Positions 56,295 to 63,236 of a DNA stretch of 64,000 bases are shown piece after piece. The DNA is from a virus: the IMG/VR virus record IMGVR_UViG_3300030430_005214, positions 1 through 64,000 of that record; one strand, 5' to 3'. Under the pieces are notes generated by a model. It made no database searches and was not told the origin of the DNA. It saw nothing but the letters and a program-made list of their open reading frames with translations. Within the stretch, counting starts at the first letter, position 1. Each line of letters starts with the position of its first letter. Position numbers and translations under genes: made by a program.

Positions 56295-56747
56295 TTACGG
56301 ATTGTGTCGAACAGCGACGATTTTCGGCTCAGTAAAATTGTCTATATTTCCAAAAGTTACAGTAATTTTTGTTCCTGCTAAGAGTATGTCTCCTGCGCTT
56401 TTTAATATACTCATTGGGCCTGTAAAAGTAGGATGCATTACTATAGATGCCATGTCGTTCGCGCCTAGCGGTACAGGGATTAAATTATGTAATTCTGGTA
56501 TTCTTGCTTTTACTCTAAATTCGTTTCTAACGATATCTTGTTGAGTTTGTATAAAGTGAACTAACACCACAGCGTTAAAATTTTGTTGTTTGCTAAGTTT
56601 ATCTTTAGTGTATGTTCTTTCAATCGCTTCAAATAATTGATCTTCTGCGGTTTTAAGTAAATTAATTTCAACCACTTCATTATCTGATGGTTCTATTAAT
56701 GCTGGGTTTGGGGCATCACTAAACTCGGCAAATGGATCAAAAGACAT
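56295..56747 (-). CDS. Hypothetical baseplate-region protein with an OB-like segment
   Basis: 150 residues. The N-terminus is acidic. The middle (about 70-110) includes RVKARIPELHNLIPVPLG, a strand-turn pattern like the RIPEIH block of gp5-type OB domains, followed by beta strands (KITVTFGNIDNF, PKIVAV). It may form an N-terminal piece of the baseplate hub, split from the peptidase encoded next. It starts in TAATG after the preceding gene. Confidence 0.55.
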   Translation of the reverse strand: MSFDPFAEFSDAPNPALIEPSDNEVVEINLLKTAEDQLFEAIERTYTKDKLSKQQNFNAVVLVHFIQTQQDIVRNEFRVKARIPELHNLIPVPLGANDMASIVMHPTFTGPMSILKSAGDILLAGTKITVTFGNIDNFTEPKIVAVRHNP

Positions 56748-57043
56748 TATTTTTCTCCTTGAATTACATCAAAAAGCGACTTTTTGTCCTCTTCCGATAG
56801 TTCAACACTAGTATCGGCTTTCTTAGCCATAATGGACGTAAGTTTTACCAATTGTTCATTAGATCGCTGTAAGGTTTCCACATATTTAGCTGCAATAAAA
56901 CCCAAGTCTTTGTGAGTTTCTTGCCCGTTAGTGATTTCTGCAAAAACTTGTGTTAGCAAGGTAGAGGTAATATCTCTATCATCTCTAATATTCGCAATTG
57001 CTTCTTGAATATAATTTTCTAAATCTTTTATTGATCGTCCCAT
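56747..57043 (-). CDS. Small helical hypothetical protein after the late sigma gene
   Basis: 98 residues, almost wholly helical (DLENYIQEAIANI, YVETLQRSNEQLVKLTSIMAKK) with a short acidic end. It overlaps the sigma gene by 16 bases and its stop lies in TAATG with the next gene. I think similar small proteins occur next to gp55 in marine T4-like phages but know no function. A chaperone for baseplate assembly or a transcription partner is possible. Confidence 0.65.
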   Translation of the reverse strand: MGRSIKDLENYIQEAIANIRDDRDITSTLLTQVFAEITNGQETHKDLGFIAAKYVETLQRSNEQLVKLTSIMAKKADTSVELSEEDKKSLFDVIQGEK

Positions 57044-57726
57044 CCCTTTTTAAACTCCGCATAACGTTTTCTTACTTTATTAAGAGAGCTTACAACTTGC
57101 TTGGTATTTAGCCCGGTAATTTCTCTAATATACAAGTAAATAGCTTTTTTGTTAAAAATTTCTATGTTATTAGCCTCATTGAAAAGAATTTCAATAGCTT
57201 GAATAGTTTTAACTTCGTTTTCTCTAAGAGGCATTTTTTTCCAAGATTCTATTTCTTTGCTAAGGTGCAAAAAGAATTCGTGTTTGTTGCGGTCTTCAAT
57301 GTAGGTATTACGAACAACTAGCTGCTGTATTGAAGGTGTGTTTGATGTATCAGAGTGGGTTAGAAAGTACTCTTCTAGGTGGGTTTCTCTTTTTGCTTTT
57401 TTTGATGTCTTTTTTACTTCAGCGATAAACCAATTTTTTGAAACAACGCTAAAGTAAGTAAATGCTTTTGACCCTTTGTCCGGATCAAAGTTATTAAGAA
57501 CTGTTATAAGCCAATTTTTACAATCATCTTTAAGAGAATCAATGTTAGGAAGAGATGTAAATTTATAAGTATAAACAATTTTATCTACCATTTCATCAAA
57601 AACTGGGCCAATAAACTCTTTATAAAGATCATTGCGTCGTTTGGGATCTTGTGTTTGACAATATTCTACTATTGCATCTTGATGTTCTTTTCTAAAATAA
57701 TGGTTTTTAGTTCTCTTCCTCGGCAT
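57028..57726 (-). CDS. Late-transcription sigma factor, gp55-like
   Basis: 232 residues, longer than T4 gp55 (185). The sigma region 2-like core lies about 35-110: DEMVDKIVYTYKF, then LITVLNNFDPDKGSKAFTYF (74-92) and VVSKNWFIAEVKK (94-106), resembling the helix that melts the -10 region. T4 gp55 directs host RNA polymerase to late promoters with help from gp33 and the clamp gp45, neither found in this window. It probably drives the virion genes here. The start ATG is in an overlap of 20 bases with the small membrane gene upstream. Confidence 0.82.
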   Translation of the reverse strand: MPRKRTKNHYFRKEHQDAIVEYCQTQDPKRRNDLYKEFIGPVFDEMVDKIVYTYKFTSLPNIDSLKDDCKNWLITVLNNFDPDKGSKAFTYFSVVSKNWFIAEVKKTSKKAKRETHLEEYFLTHSDTSNTPSIQQLVVRNTYIEDRNKHEFFLHLSKEIESWKKMPLRENEVKTIQAIEILFNEANNIEIFNKKAIYLYIREITGLNTKQVVSSLNKVRKRYAEFKKGWDDQ

Positions 57727-57994
57727 ATTCTTCCTCTTGTCTTAAGACACGTTGAAAACTTTGGCATTCCTCAACAAGTGCCTTTGAGTGACGAAGCAAA
57801 TTTGCTAAAGTTTCATCTCCATAAAAGCGCTCAAGTCCATTAACAATGTCAATGTGATCTCTATATTCTTCTAATGTTTCACTAAAAGTATCTAATTCAT
57901 CTTGAAAAGTTAAGAATCTTTTTAAAAGTTGAATAACATACCAAATAAAAACAAAGTTAAGAATAATTGAAAGAGCCAAGAAAAGTTGTGTCAT
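57707..57994 (-). CDS. Small membrane protein with N-terminal anchor and acidic helix
   Basis: 95 residues. A hydrophobic anchor (TQLFLALSIILNFVFIWYVI, 2-21) precedes a charged helix (about 27-70) and an acidic end (EEEYAEEEN). The block YGDETLANLLRHSKALVEE (58-76) resembles a conserved sequence in cyanophage T4-likes. It overlaps the zinc-ribbon gene by ATGA and the sigma gene by 20 bases. Role unknown. Confidence 0.72.
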   Translation of the reverse strand: MTQLFLALSIILNFVFIWYVIQLLKRFLTFQDELDTFSETLEEYRDHIDIVNGLERFYGDETLANLLRHSKALVEECQSFQRVLRQEEEYAEEEN

Positions 57995-58239
57995 CTGCTA
58001 TTATCTAGTTCCTTTATTTGGTTTTTAAGGTCCTCTTTAGAGCTTTCAATAAACTCTTTAGTTAAATCACCAGTTTTTTTCTTTTTTGTTTGTTTATTAG
58101 TATTATATGAGAAGTTACTAGGCTTCCGTCCAATGTTTCTTGAAGAACACCATGGGCATTCTTCTATTGTCTCAGACATTAAGTGATTTTCTTTCCACTC
58201 CCCTAAACAATCTCCACACTGATAAACATATATCGGCAA
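57991..58239 (-). CDS. FmdB-like zinc-ribbon protein (TTG start)
   Basis: 82 residues. Start is TTG at 58239 behind AAGGAG at seven bases, giving MPIYVYQC, the usual start of FmdB-type zinc ribbons. CGDC (about 8-11) and CPWC (28-31) make the four-cysteine zinc site. A Lys-rich helical tail follows. The family is called regulatory but lacks a known activity. It lies two genes upstream of the late sigma factor, so a transcription role is an option. Confidence 0.75.
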   Translation of the reverse strand: MPIYVYQCGDCLGEWKENHLMSETIEECPWCSSRNIGRKPSNFSYNTNKQTKKKKTGDLTKEFIESSKEDLKNQIKELDNSR

Positions 58240-58250
58240 TTTTTATCTCC

Positions 58251-58472
58251 TTATTCTGGTTGATCGCAAACAACATCCCAGTCAGCTGTTGTTTCTTCAT
58301 TAAGTTTAACCAATGGCGGGTTCAGTACAACCAAACCCTCTGGTGAACTAGTCATCTTAAACCCCTCTAAAACAGGTACAATATCAGATTGTTCTAATAA
58401 AGATTTTTGTAATGCCATCATAAGTGCACCGATGGCCTGTTTCGATAGGTTTGTGTGTTGTATTTCAGTCAT
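58251..58472 (-). CDS. Small conserved-type hypothetical protein
   Basis: 73 residues, with AATAAGGAGA before ATG. An amphipathic helix (KQAIGALMMALQKSLLEQ, 11-28) followed by DIVPVLEGF and short strands. I recall similar small proteins near gp55 in marine T4-like phages. No function is known to me. Confidence 0.7.
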   Translation of the reverse strand: MTEIQHTNLSKQAIGALMMALQKSLLEQSDIVPVLEGFKMTSSPEGLVVLNPPLVKLNEETTADWDVVCDQPE

Positions 58473-58481
58473 ATTTTCTCC

Positions 58482-59321
58482 TTATTCTTCGCTAATTGCG
58501 CGACCTTTAAGTTGTTCCCAATCTCGTTCGGGTCTAACCTCTAAATTTTTACCCCAAGTAGATTTTAATACCATCGGGTTTACATCAACTTTTTCAGCAA
58601 AGCTGATTAGAGCGTTAACATCTTTTGGAAAACAAGAACCTCCAAAGCCGAACTTACCGTCTGGACCTGGGGAGCTAAAATGAGTTCTCCCTATTCTTTG
58701 ATCGTAAAGACCATACTCTACTACTTTATCATAATCTACGTTAATTTTTTCACATATTTGTCTAATTTCATTAGAAAAACTAACTTTTGTGGCCAAAAAG
58801 CAGTTAGTAAAATACTTTACCATTTCTGCAGTGTTTGAACCAGTCTTTATAATAGATGCTGATGGATAGCATTTTCTATAGAGATTTTTCACTTTTGTTG
58901 TTCCTGGTCTTGGGCCTCCGATGATAACTCTATTTTGATTTTTAAAATCATCAATAAAGTTTGCCTCCGTTAGAAACTCAGGGTTAAAAATAACTTGTAA
59001 GTTTTGGCACTCCTTGTTAAATTTTTCTGTTGTTCCGGGTAAAACGGTTGACTTTATAACAGCAATATTGTTATTGTTAAAAGAATTTAATTTATAGATT
59101 GTGTTTGAAACTATTGATAAATCACATTCTCCATTTTTTCTCATCGGTGTTGGCAAACAAACAAATATTATTTCTGCTTTTTCGCTTAATTCTTCTAAAG
59201 AGTTGCAAGTTGATTGTTTAAATTTATCATAAGTTTCAATATTAACAAAATTTTTAAAGCCTTCTCGTATCGCCGTGCCGACAAAACCTTGTCCGATTAC
59301 CCCAATAGTATTATTGTCCAC
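58482..59321 (-). CDS. UDP-sugar 6-dehydrogenase, WbpA/Ugd family, short form (GTG start)
   Basis: 279 residues, GTG start at 59321 with GAGGAG upstream. N-terminal NAD fold: VIGQGFVG (8-15), KSTVLPGTT (90-98). Central domain: FNPEFLTEA (112-120), MVKYFTN (167-173; Lys169) and GFGGSCFPKD (225-234) with the catalytic Cys230. It would oxidise the C6 of a UDP-hexose (glucose or GlcNAc) to the uronic acid. Usual members are 390-450 residues; the C-terminal UDP-binding domain is absent, so the protein ends about 45 residues after the catalytic Cys. It is the last gene of the sugar operon, overlapping the epimerase by 11 bases. Confidence 0.88.
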   Translation of the reverse strand: MDNNTIGVIGQGFVGTAIREGFKNFVNIETYDKFKQSTCNSLEELSEKAEIIFVCLPTPMRKNGECDLSIVSNTIYKLNSFNNNNIAVIKSTVLPGTTEKFNKECQNLQVIFNPEFLTEANFIDDFKNQNRVIIGGPRPGTTKVKNLYRKCYPSASIIKTGSNTAEMVKYFTNCFLATKVSFSNEIRQICEKINVDYDKVVEYGLYDQRIGRTHFSSPGPDGKFGFGGSCFPKDVNALISFAEKVDVNPMVLKSTWGKNLEVRPERDWEQLKGRAISEE

Positions 59322-60174
59322 CTTTCAACTCCTCAAAACAATTGTTTATTCCTGCTTGGATTCCAACTTTAGCTTTCCACCCAAGATCTCTTAAAGGACC
59401 AATATCTGCCTTGGTTAACATAACATCGCCTTTTCTATTCTCAACATAATCAAATTTTAAATCAGGAAAATGATTTTGAATTATTTGTTTAATTTCATTT
59501 AACGAAATATTGCTACCGGTGCCGACATCAAAGTTTTGTCCACAAAAATCTTGTGTATACTCCATTGCAAAGATATTTGCACTAACAACATCAGATACAT
59601 GCACCATATCTCTTCTTTGCTCTCCATCGCCAGTAATATAAGGTGTTTTGTTTTCTCTTATTGTTTTCATCCAACTAGCAATAGCGGTTGCATAAGGTCC
59701 ATCTGCTTTCTGATCTTCTGAATATACATTAAAGTATCGTAAAGACACTGTATCAACGCCGTATAAGTCAGCGTACAGTTTACATTCCATTTCCGAAACC
59801 AGCTTTTGTAGTGCATATGGACTTGCAGGGCCGCTGCCGTTTCCAACCACCGAAGAAGAGCTGGAATAGATAACTCTTTTTGCGCCCATATGCTTGGCAA
59901 AGTTTAAAACATTGCTAGCCGCTAGTACATTGTTTTCCATGGTCAGTATCGGATTTTCAACACTATACGCCACGCGGGGAAAACAAGCTAAATGAAAAAT
60001 GTATTCTGGTTTAAAATTAAAATAAGCCGGATGAAATTTTTCTCTTAAATCATTCAGGATATTATGATCTTCAACAAGATCGATGCCCATGACTTCGTGA
60101 CCCAAATCTTTTAACTTTTTATACAAGTGAGAGCCAATATACCCTTTGTGTCCCGTTACTAAACATTTAGCCAT
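59311..60174 (-). CDS. NAD-dependent sugar epimerase (extended SDR, GalE/WbpP-like)
   Basis: 287 residues. NAD motif GHKGYIG (8-14), SSSSSV (104-109) and the SDR catalytic pair in SPYALQK (118-124; Tyr120, Lys124). LRYFNVYSEDQ (145-155) and a C-terminal MVHVSDV fit the UDP-glucose/UDP-GlcNAc 4-epimerase group. Family members are usually 310-340 residues, so it is slightly short. It would interconvert UDP-glucose/galactose type sugars, or 4-epimerise the GlcNAc derivative feeding the uronic acid route. The exact substrate cannot be fixed from sequence. It is packed between the aminotransferase and the dehydrogenase. Confidence 0.88.
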   Translation of the reverse strand: MAKCLVTGHKGYIGSHLYKKLKDLGHEVMGIDLVEDHNILNDLREKFHPAYFNFKPEYIFHLACFPRVAYSVENPILTMENNVLAASNVLNFAKHMGAKRVIYSSSSSVVGNGSGPASPYALQKLVSEMECKLYADLYGVDTVSLRYFNVYSEDQKADGPYATAIASWMKTIRENKTPYITGDGEQRRDMVHVSDVVSANIFAMEYTQDFCGQNFDVGTGSNISLNEIKQIIQNHFPDLKFDYVENRKGDVMLTKADIGPLRDLGWKAKVGIQAGINNCFEELKGGQ

Positions 60175-60175
60175 T

Positions 60176-60979
60176 TTATTTCCTCTCTCTAATACTTTTT
60201 GCTACTTGTTCTGAAATTGGACAATCTCCAGTAATGCCAAGTTTTTTATATATCGGCTGGTCGTATACAACTCTTGGATAGTGTCCTTTTTCGGGTCCTC
60301 TTAATCCTAACTCTGCTTTTACACCAGTCATATGTAATTTCATTTGTTCTAGAGCCATCAAGCACAAGGGCTCTGCTAGTCTAAAATTAAAGCCTATATA
60401 TTCGTGATTATATTTTCCTACTTGACCTTGATCGCATATAGATCTAATTTTCTTATGATCAAGTTTCGATCCTTTTGGGATGCATATCATTCCACCTTCA
60501 AACGTAGATATGTTTTTGGTTTTGTAAAAAGAAAACGTTCCACAATCAGCCAGCATTCCTGCAAATTTACCACAATGACATTCGGCACCAAAAGCTTGAG
60601 CCGTATCTTCAATAACAACAAGGTCATGTTTTTTTGCGATCTCGTTTATTTTCTCCATTTCACACACCCTACCGTATAGGTGAACTGGTATGATTGCTTT
60701 TGTTTTGGGAGTTATTGCAGCCTCTATTTTTTTAGGATCTAACAAATATGTGTTTGGGTCTATATCGACGAATACTGGTTTTGCACCAGCAATTAATATT
60801 GCATTACTAGTGGCTATAAAAGTAAAAGGAGTTGTGATTACTTCATCTCCTGGTTGTAAATCTAGTGACCACAAAGGAGCGATTAGGGCTGCTGTGCCAT
60901 TATTGACAGCTATACAATCTTCTAGATCAAATCTCTCTTTTACATATTCTTCAAATATATTTCTAATAACTACCGGCAT
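60176..60979 (-). CDS. DegT/DnrJ/EryC1-type PLP aminotransferase, compact form
   Basis: 267 residues against 360-390 for the family. Conserved parts: NNGTAALIAPLWSL (26-39), GDEVITTPFTF (44-54), VHLYGR (99-104), EDTAQAFGAE (124-133), and SFYKTKNISTFEGG (150-163) with the PLP lysine, probably Lys155. After LEQMK (210-214) the sequence jumps to a family-like end (HYPRVVYDQPIYKKLG, then CPISEQVAKSI), so about 80-100 residues of the small domain and the last 30 residues are missing. The N-terminus also starts about 25 residues late, directly after the preceding stop. It should transaminate the 3-keto-sugar (as WbpE), but these losses put activity in question. Confidence 0.85.
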   Translation of the reverse strand: MPVVIRNIFEEYVKERFDLEDCIAVNNGTAALIAPLWSLDLQPGDEVITTPFTFIATSNAILIAGAKPVFVDIDPNTYLLDPKKIEAAITPKTKAIIPVHLYGRVCEMEKINEIAKKHDLVVIEDTAQAFGAECHCGKFAGMLADCGTFSFYKTKNISTFEGGMICIPKGSKLDHKKIRSICDQGQVGKYNHEYIGFNFRLAEPLCLMALEQMKLHMTGVKAELGLRGPEKGHYPRVVYDQPIYKKLGITGDCPISEQVAKSIRERK

Positions 60980-60980
60980 T

Positions 60981-61460
60981 TTAACCTCTTAAAATTTTTG
61001 CTGGGTTTCCTACGACTACTGTATCTGGTGGGACGTTCTTTGTTACAACAGAACCGGCGCCAACTAAAGATCTTTCACCGATTACATTGCCACAGACTAT
61101 AGTGGAATTAGCGCCAACACTACAACCCTCTTTAAATAATGTTTTTCTAAATCGATCTTTCCAATCACCAGTTGCTGTTGGTCTTATGTCGTTTGTTGTA
61201 ACCACATTTGGTCCGATAAAAACATTATTCTCTATTGTGACGCCTTCATATATTATTGAGTTGTTTTGTATTTTTACATTATCTCCAATAATGACATTAT
61301 TGCCTATATGTACGCCCTCTCCAATTATACAATTATTTCCTATTTTTGCACCACTCATAACATGAGAGAATGCCCATATTTTTGTATTCTCTCCAATTTG
61401 CGCGCCACTATCAAGTATTGAAGTTTCATGTAAAAAGTATTTTTTTTCCGCTGTAGGCAT
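60981..61460 (-). CDS. Sugar N-acetyltransferase, WbpD/WlbB-like left-handed beta-helix
   Basis: 159 residues built of hexapeptide repeats (IGENTKIWAFSHV, IGNNCIIGEGVHIG, IGDNVKIQ, IENNVFIGPNVV, and so on) ending with GAGSVVTKNVPPDTVVVGNPAK (134-155), typical of acetyltransferases. The loop after DIRPTATGDWKDRF and NTKIWAFSHV matches WbpD-type enzymes, which acetylate the 3-amino group of UDP-GlcNAc3NA. Position directly before the aminotransferase fits that order. The ATG at 61460 has no clear ribosome site; AAAGAG sits before an out-of-frame ATG, so expression may be weak or coupled. Confidence 0.82.
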   Translation of the reverse strand: MPTAEKKYFLHETSILDSGAQIGENTKIWAFSHVMSGAKIGNNCIIGEGVHIGNNVIIGDNVKIQNNSIIYEGVTIENNVFIGPNVVTTNDIRPTATGDWKDRFRKTLFKEGCSVGANSTIVCGNVIGERSLVGAGSVVTKNVPPDTVVVGNPAKILRG

Positions 61461-61491
61461 TAAACAATTGTAACATGACGCTCTTTAAAAT

Positions 61492-62214
61492 TTAAATTTC
61501 CCAAATTATTTTTTTATGCTTTTTCTTTTTAAATCTTTTTATTTTTAAATGTTCAAAGTAGCAATCTTTATGAGCAAACATTTTATATTTTCCATCTTTA
61601 ACAATTCTATAGCTTATTTGGTGATCAGAGGCTCCTCCGGTGCTGCGGTTCCCGTAAGTATATAATCCATATTCTTGCAGGACATGTCTTTTAAATGACG
61701 TTAAAGAAAAGCCAATTCCATAAGTTTCGAAAATATCCTCTTCTATATTTTCCATTAAATACTTACGTGTATATTTTGCATGATCAATATTTTCTTCATG
61801 TGGGTACCATGGATAATCTGTTTTTCTAGGAGATTTGGTTGGACCTCTTAATGTTAGTTTATTACCCCATTTAGCAGGTAAAACATTAATTTGTTTCGAA
61901 TTGGGATTTAAATTGCAATACCCGGTTAGCACATCATATTTTTTATTGTTATTTACAATTACATCAATATTTTTTTGATTTATAATCACATCATCAGATA
62001 TTAATATGTAGTTTTGATATATTGGTGCTACATCTAAGTCGCTTCCGTTTTTGCTAATATTTTCGCCATTCACTATTTTCATAATGGATGATAAGGCATC
62101 CCTTTCATTAAACCCACTTATCCAAACTTTTGGAATGGCCACGCTTTTAAGAGAATCTACACAGACCTTTTCATCTCTTGGGTTTAAAATTACTAAAAGA
62201 TCTTTATTTGACAT
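61492..62214 (-). CDS. Glycosyltransferase-like protein (GT-A type, family uncertain)
   Basis: 240 residues, ATG at 62214 with AAGGAG. A nucleotide-sugar-type beginning (LLVILNPRDEK), then ILISDDVIINQ (70-80), where Asp74-Asp75 may be the metal site, and a C-terminal acceptor-like region (GASDHQISYRIVKDGKYKMFAHKDCYFEHLK region, about 195-225) as in GT2-like enzymes. Short for a family-2 enzyme and highly basic at the end (KKKKHKK). It would transfer a sugar made by the surrounding enzymes. Donor and acceptor unknown. Confidence 0.6.
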   Translation of the reverse strand: MSNKDLLVILNPRDEKVCVDSLKSVAIPKVWISGFNERDALSSIMKIVNGENISKNGSDLDVAPIYQNYILISDDVIINQKNIDVIVNNNKKYDVLTGYCNLNPNSKQINVLPAKWGNKLTLRGPTKSPRKTDYPWYPHEENIDHAKYTRKYLMENIEEDIFETYGIGFSLTSFKRHVLQEYGLYTYGNRSTGGASDHQISYRIVKDGKYKMFAHKDCYFEHLKIKRFKKKKHKKIIWEI

Positions 62215-62221
62215 GAGTTCG

Positions 62222-62260
62222 CTCCTTAATTAGCATTAGCCTATTAGCTAATTAATTAGC
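62222..62260 (-). repeat. Four GCTAAT repeats and a 14-bp palindrome before the glycosyltransferase gene
   Basis: On the coding strand this stretch has four GCTAAT words in 39 bases, ending in the ribosome site AAGGAG. The first is part of the perfect palindrome GCTAATTAATTAGC (62247-62260), which overlaps the stop of the small ORF upstream. It may be an operator, a promoter part or a slippage-born repeat. Confidence 0.45.
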
Positions 62261-62403
62261 GATGATGAAGCAGTTATATCCTCTAATCTTACAGTTTCTG
62301 GGAAATGTTTTTCTATGTTATTCGTATAATCAAACCTTGTTTGTCTAACAAAGTTATTAAAACTTTTATAATTAGCTTGATTTATAAAATTAATTTTCAC
62401 CAT
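62248..62403 (-). CDS. Possible 51-residue protein coupled to the glycosyltransferase
   Basis: ATG at 62403 lies in TGATG overlap with the upstream glycosyltransferase stop and runs 51 codons to TAG at 62248. The peptide is Asn/Phe/Thr-rich (MVKINFINQANYKSFNNFVR, then ETVRLEDITASSS). Without it a 188-base gap would be left in a packed operon. It may be a small real protein or the remnant of a longer gene, since the sequence resembles the start of an enzyme cut short. No family recognised. Confidence 0.5.
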   Translation of the reverse strand: MVKINFINQANYKSFNNFVRQTRFDYTNNIEKHFPETVRLEDITASSSLIN

Positions 62404-63236
62404 CAAACCTCATATTCATACTTTGAAAAAAAGTTAACCTTTTCTAAATATTTTTTATTTTTCCATTTTGTATGTCCTTTTGCAAACCATATTTTATTAT
62501 TATCGCCAAATAAGGTATCACAATAGGGATTTAAATCTCTAGGAGTGTTTATGGCAGTTTCCATTTTTATTTTTACGTTGTTTTCCATTTGATAATTAAT
62601 TACAGATTTAACAAAATAGTTCATATCTGAAAATGTTTTGTTCATTGAGTCAGTGTTTTCTATTAATTTTATCCAACGATTGATAATATCAATACACACT
62701 TGATTCTTTCTCATTGCATGTGTTCCCAATAGAACAACTTTACCAGTTGTTGTTTTTAGTATATCATCAATACTGTTACCTTGTTCAACTAACATTTGTA
62801 CATCGTTTATACCACAAACTTTTTTTGGCTCAAGTGAAAATATATTATTTTTAGAGCGTTCTAAAAAAACAAAATCATTATGATCTAAGTGTTCTTCAAT
62901 GTAATTTAGATTATCGAACACAATGCCGTTGGCGCCAAAAGTACAAAGCTTTCCACTTTTACTATTTTTTAAAAGTTCAAGGAAAAGTCTTGGCCTATAG
63001 TTTCTGTAAAATTCTATTTTGTTATGAACATTGAAATTATTATTTTCTGAACTAGTTCTGATAAAATTTATTTTTGTATCTTTAGAAAACTTATTTTTTA
63101 CATTATAAAAGTCTTTATCAGTAAAGTCAAGTAAATTAAAGTGTATTAAGTTTTTATTCCCATGATATCTAATGCTTCTTATTAAAGCATTTGCAAATTT
63201 AAAATACTTTGGGTCGCACCAAGTTAAGATCTCCAT
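62403..63236 (-). CDS. Glycosyltransferase-like protein, GT8-like layout
   Basis: 277 residues from ATG 63236, which lies in a TAATG overlap with the oxidoreductase stop; the open frame extends 15 codons further upstream, but that would overlap it. The protein has a Rossmann-like start (EILTWCDPKYFKFANALIRS), RPRLFLELLK (81-90), then CTFGANGIVFDNL (98-110). That position normally carries a DxD metal motif; here it reads GAN, lacking both aspartates. The helical C-terminal part is unremarkable. It probably adds a sugar to a glycan, unless inactive. Confidence 0.6.
   Translation of the reverse strand: MEILTWCDPKYFKFANALIRSIRYHGNKNLIHFNLLDFTDKDFYNVKNKFSKDTKINFIRTSSENNNFNVHNKIEFYRNYRPRLFLELLKNSKSGKLCTFGANGIVFDNLNYIEEHLDHNDFVFLERSKNNIFSLEPKKVCGINDVQMLVEQGNSIDDILKTTTGKVVLLGTHAMRKNQVCIDIINRWIKLIENTDSMNKTFSDMNYFVKSVINYQMENNVKIKMETAINTPRDLNPYCDTLFGDNNKIWFAKGHTKWKNKKYLEKVNFFSKYEYEV

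Noticed and set aside
60176-60979. Calling the aminotransferase a pseudogene
   Set aside because: The frame is intact, the PLP lysine region is kept, and the gene is tightly packed in an operon; the deletion alone does not prove loss of function.
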